Position numbers and translations under genes: made by a program
Part shown: in pieces, positions 63,001 through 64,000 of the stretch
Layout of the letters: every line of letters starts with the position of its first letter
How positions within the stretch are numbered: the first letter of the stretch is position 1
DNA from: Glossina fuscipes
Taxonomy: Eukaryota > Arthropoda > Insecta > Diptera > Glossinidae
Reading direction: 5' to 3'
Assembly (NCBI RefSeq): GCF_014805625.2
Contig: NW_023998421.1
Coordinates: 7,137,426 to 7,201,425, forward strand
Length of the DNA stretch: 64,000 nucleotides
The notes under the pieces: model-generated
Told to the model about the DNA's origin: nothing
Databases searched by the model: none
What the model saw: the letters and a program-made list of their open reading frames with translations, nothing else

Positions 63001-64000
63001 TTTTCTGGTAGGTATTATAGATTGCATTAAGCCCGATACGTCTGCGAGCTTGGAAGTCTATTAAAAATGGCAGTTCTGTGCTTGGTATCTCAACGTTGCT
63101 ACAGTAAGATTGATTGGACGTTTGTTTTACCAATTCTTTAAGTGAAATAAGGTCTTTACCTAGTCCTGCTTTCAGTATGGCAGACGAATAACTGGTGCAT
63201 ACCTGAATTTCGGTAGGTTCTTCCTCCCATTGCTTTTGCGGCCTAACGAAACCAAGCAAACGCGCTAACATCTCGCCTTCCAGTTTTTGCTCATATTGAG
63301 TTGTTGGTGTGGGCGAGGCAAAATCGACCATGGTAGCGTTAACAATAGCCACATAATCGGGCATTGTCAGATTAATTGGATAATGATATTTGACGTAGGT
63401 TAAGCCCGGACGCCGATCATTCTGAGTGCATTGAGATGGTTGACGAATTTCTGTACCCTGCTCTCCCCACCATCCAGGACTATGAGAAGGCGTATCTTCA
63501 CCACATATACCGTAATTATCATCTCGATGGTGACATTTGGCATTCTGTACACACCACGTACACTCGTTTAAACCTAGTTTACTAGCCACAGAAAAATAAA
63601 CTTCTGATCCCTCTTGGCGTTTATTCCATTGTGTTCCATGGACCAAGCAAGAATGACAATCGCCTAGAGATGGACAAATTCCAGGACATCTGGTCGTTTG
63701 CAAGTTGCTTGTACAATTTGCTCCTATTGTTCGCCCATAGCAACTACTATCAGCCGAACACCAACCGCATTCTGGATTTGATAGACACGCCGTATGTGAT
63801 GTATGTAGGCGGCAAGACATTTCGGGATTGTAGCCGTTCGAGCTTTGCATTCGCAAAACTTGCGGCAATTCGTAAGCAAATAAATCAGCATTGATATTGC
63901 CGTGATATCCCCCTACAATCAACAAAGTATTATTGCGCCTTAAAGCTGCAGCCTGGGCAAACACTCCTTGTTTTTTCGGATACAAACTGTCTTCAGCGGA
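57036..64000 (-). CDS. Megf8: Megf8, multiple EGF-like domains protein 8, 5' end off window
   Basis: Large single-pass membrane protein related to attractin, which dampens Hedgehog and influences BMP signalling. Two exons are visible: 58204-64000 (open through the edge) and 57036-58138, joined over a 65-base intron (GTTAGT donor, TTTTCAG acceptor). Order of modules from the N side: tail of a first Kelch propeller (LLIVGGYHGN), a run of PSI cysteine-rich repeats (ACGWCSLKSQC and others), calcium-type EGF (DVDECGLGLHDC), EGF and laminin-EGF repeats, a CUB domain (about 61230-61650), EGF, a second Kelch propeller (about 60000-60960), more PSI repeats, EGF-Ca, and laminin-EGF repeats. Then come a membrane-proximal region, a transmembrane segment near 57480-57545 (FLFLAVCVVVW) and a cytoplasmic tail containing KRPFAHVFL, matching the RPFA motif of MEGF8/attractins. 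No disruption seen. The first CUB/EGF part must lie beyond 64000. Confidence 0.93.
58139..58203 (-). other. Megf8: Last intron of Megf8
   Basis: 65 bases, phase 1, joining CFDAKPI to EECKAKPAALKPGQT. Confidence 0.85.

Noticed and set aside
58108..63894. Many open frames on the plus strand and in other frames across the Megf8 region
   Set aside because: They are antisense or out-of-frame shadows of Cys-rich Megf8 exons.
1..64000. CRISPR arrays, operons, riboswitches or prophage
   Set aside because: The spliced genes, LINE/SINE content and insect homologues show nuclear animal DNA; no regular spacer-repeat array is present.

Overview
The window looks like nuclear DNA from a higher (calyptrate-type) fly. 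It is AT-rich, has short introns of 50-90 bases, and carries an insect paired (prd) gene, dipteran DINE-1/HINE-like repeats, mariner remnants and I-clade LINE remnants. A tsetse fly (Glossina) is my best guess, because a recent AGO2 duplication is reported there and this window holds a second-copy-like AGO2. The sequence alone does not prove the genus. Gene density is low: seven protein genes in 64 kb, plus two assembly gaps (11515-11614 and 40058-40457).

Layout. 1-7.6 kb: no gene; simple repeats and a roughly 1.2 kb inverted-repeat DNA element. 7.6-8.2 kb (-): intronless MIC19/CHCHD3-like gene. 9.96-13.8 kb (+): nine-exon Argonaute-2 paralogue with a Q-rich N-terminus, a shortened PAZ domain, a frame break in a T run and a lost C-terminus. 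14-18.8 kb: one DINE/HINE-like element, otherwise nothing seen. 18.85-20.09 kb (+): 414-codon open frame that I do not recognise. 20-31 kb: transposon debris, including a mariner fragment, LINE remnants and a nested LINE insertion with target-site duplications. 31.3-31.6 kb: tRNA-derived SINE with a poly(A) tail. 31.8-35.5 kb (-): paired (prd), two coding exons. 38.5-42 kb: 1.5 kb segment present twice around a 400-N gap, each copy carrying a tRNA-Ser-derived SINE. 48.2-48.8 kb: 3' end of an I-clade LINE. 49.6-50.8 kb (+): Pex19. 52.0-53.2 kb (-): Rpf1 (BRIX). 53.3-53.75 kb: internally deleted mariner. 57.0-64.0 kb (-): Megf8, running off the right edge.

How things fit together. The genes are unrelated in function: RNA silencing (AGO2), mitochondrial cristae (MIC19), segmentation (prd), peroxisomal membrane protein import (Pex19), 60S ribosome assembly (Rpf1) and Hedgehog/BMP modulation (Megf8). 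From memory, the D. melanogaster counterparts of prd, Pex19, Rpf1 and Megf8 all lie on arm 2L, which would make this Muller element B; AGO2 is on 3L there, so this copy would be a transposed or duplicated one. The least expected signals are the AGO2 paralogue and a SINE family whose tail matches the 3' end of a LINE found in the same window.
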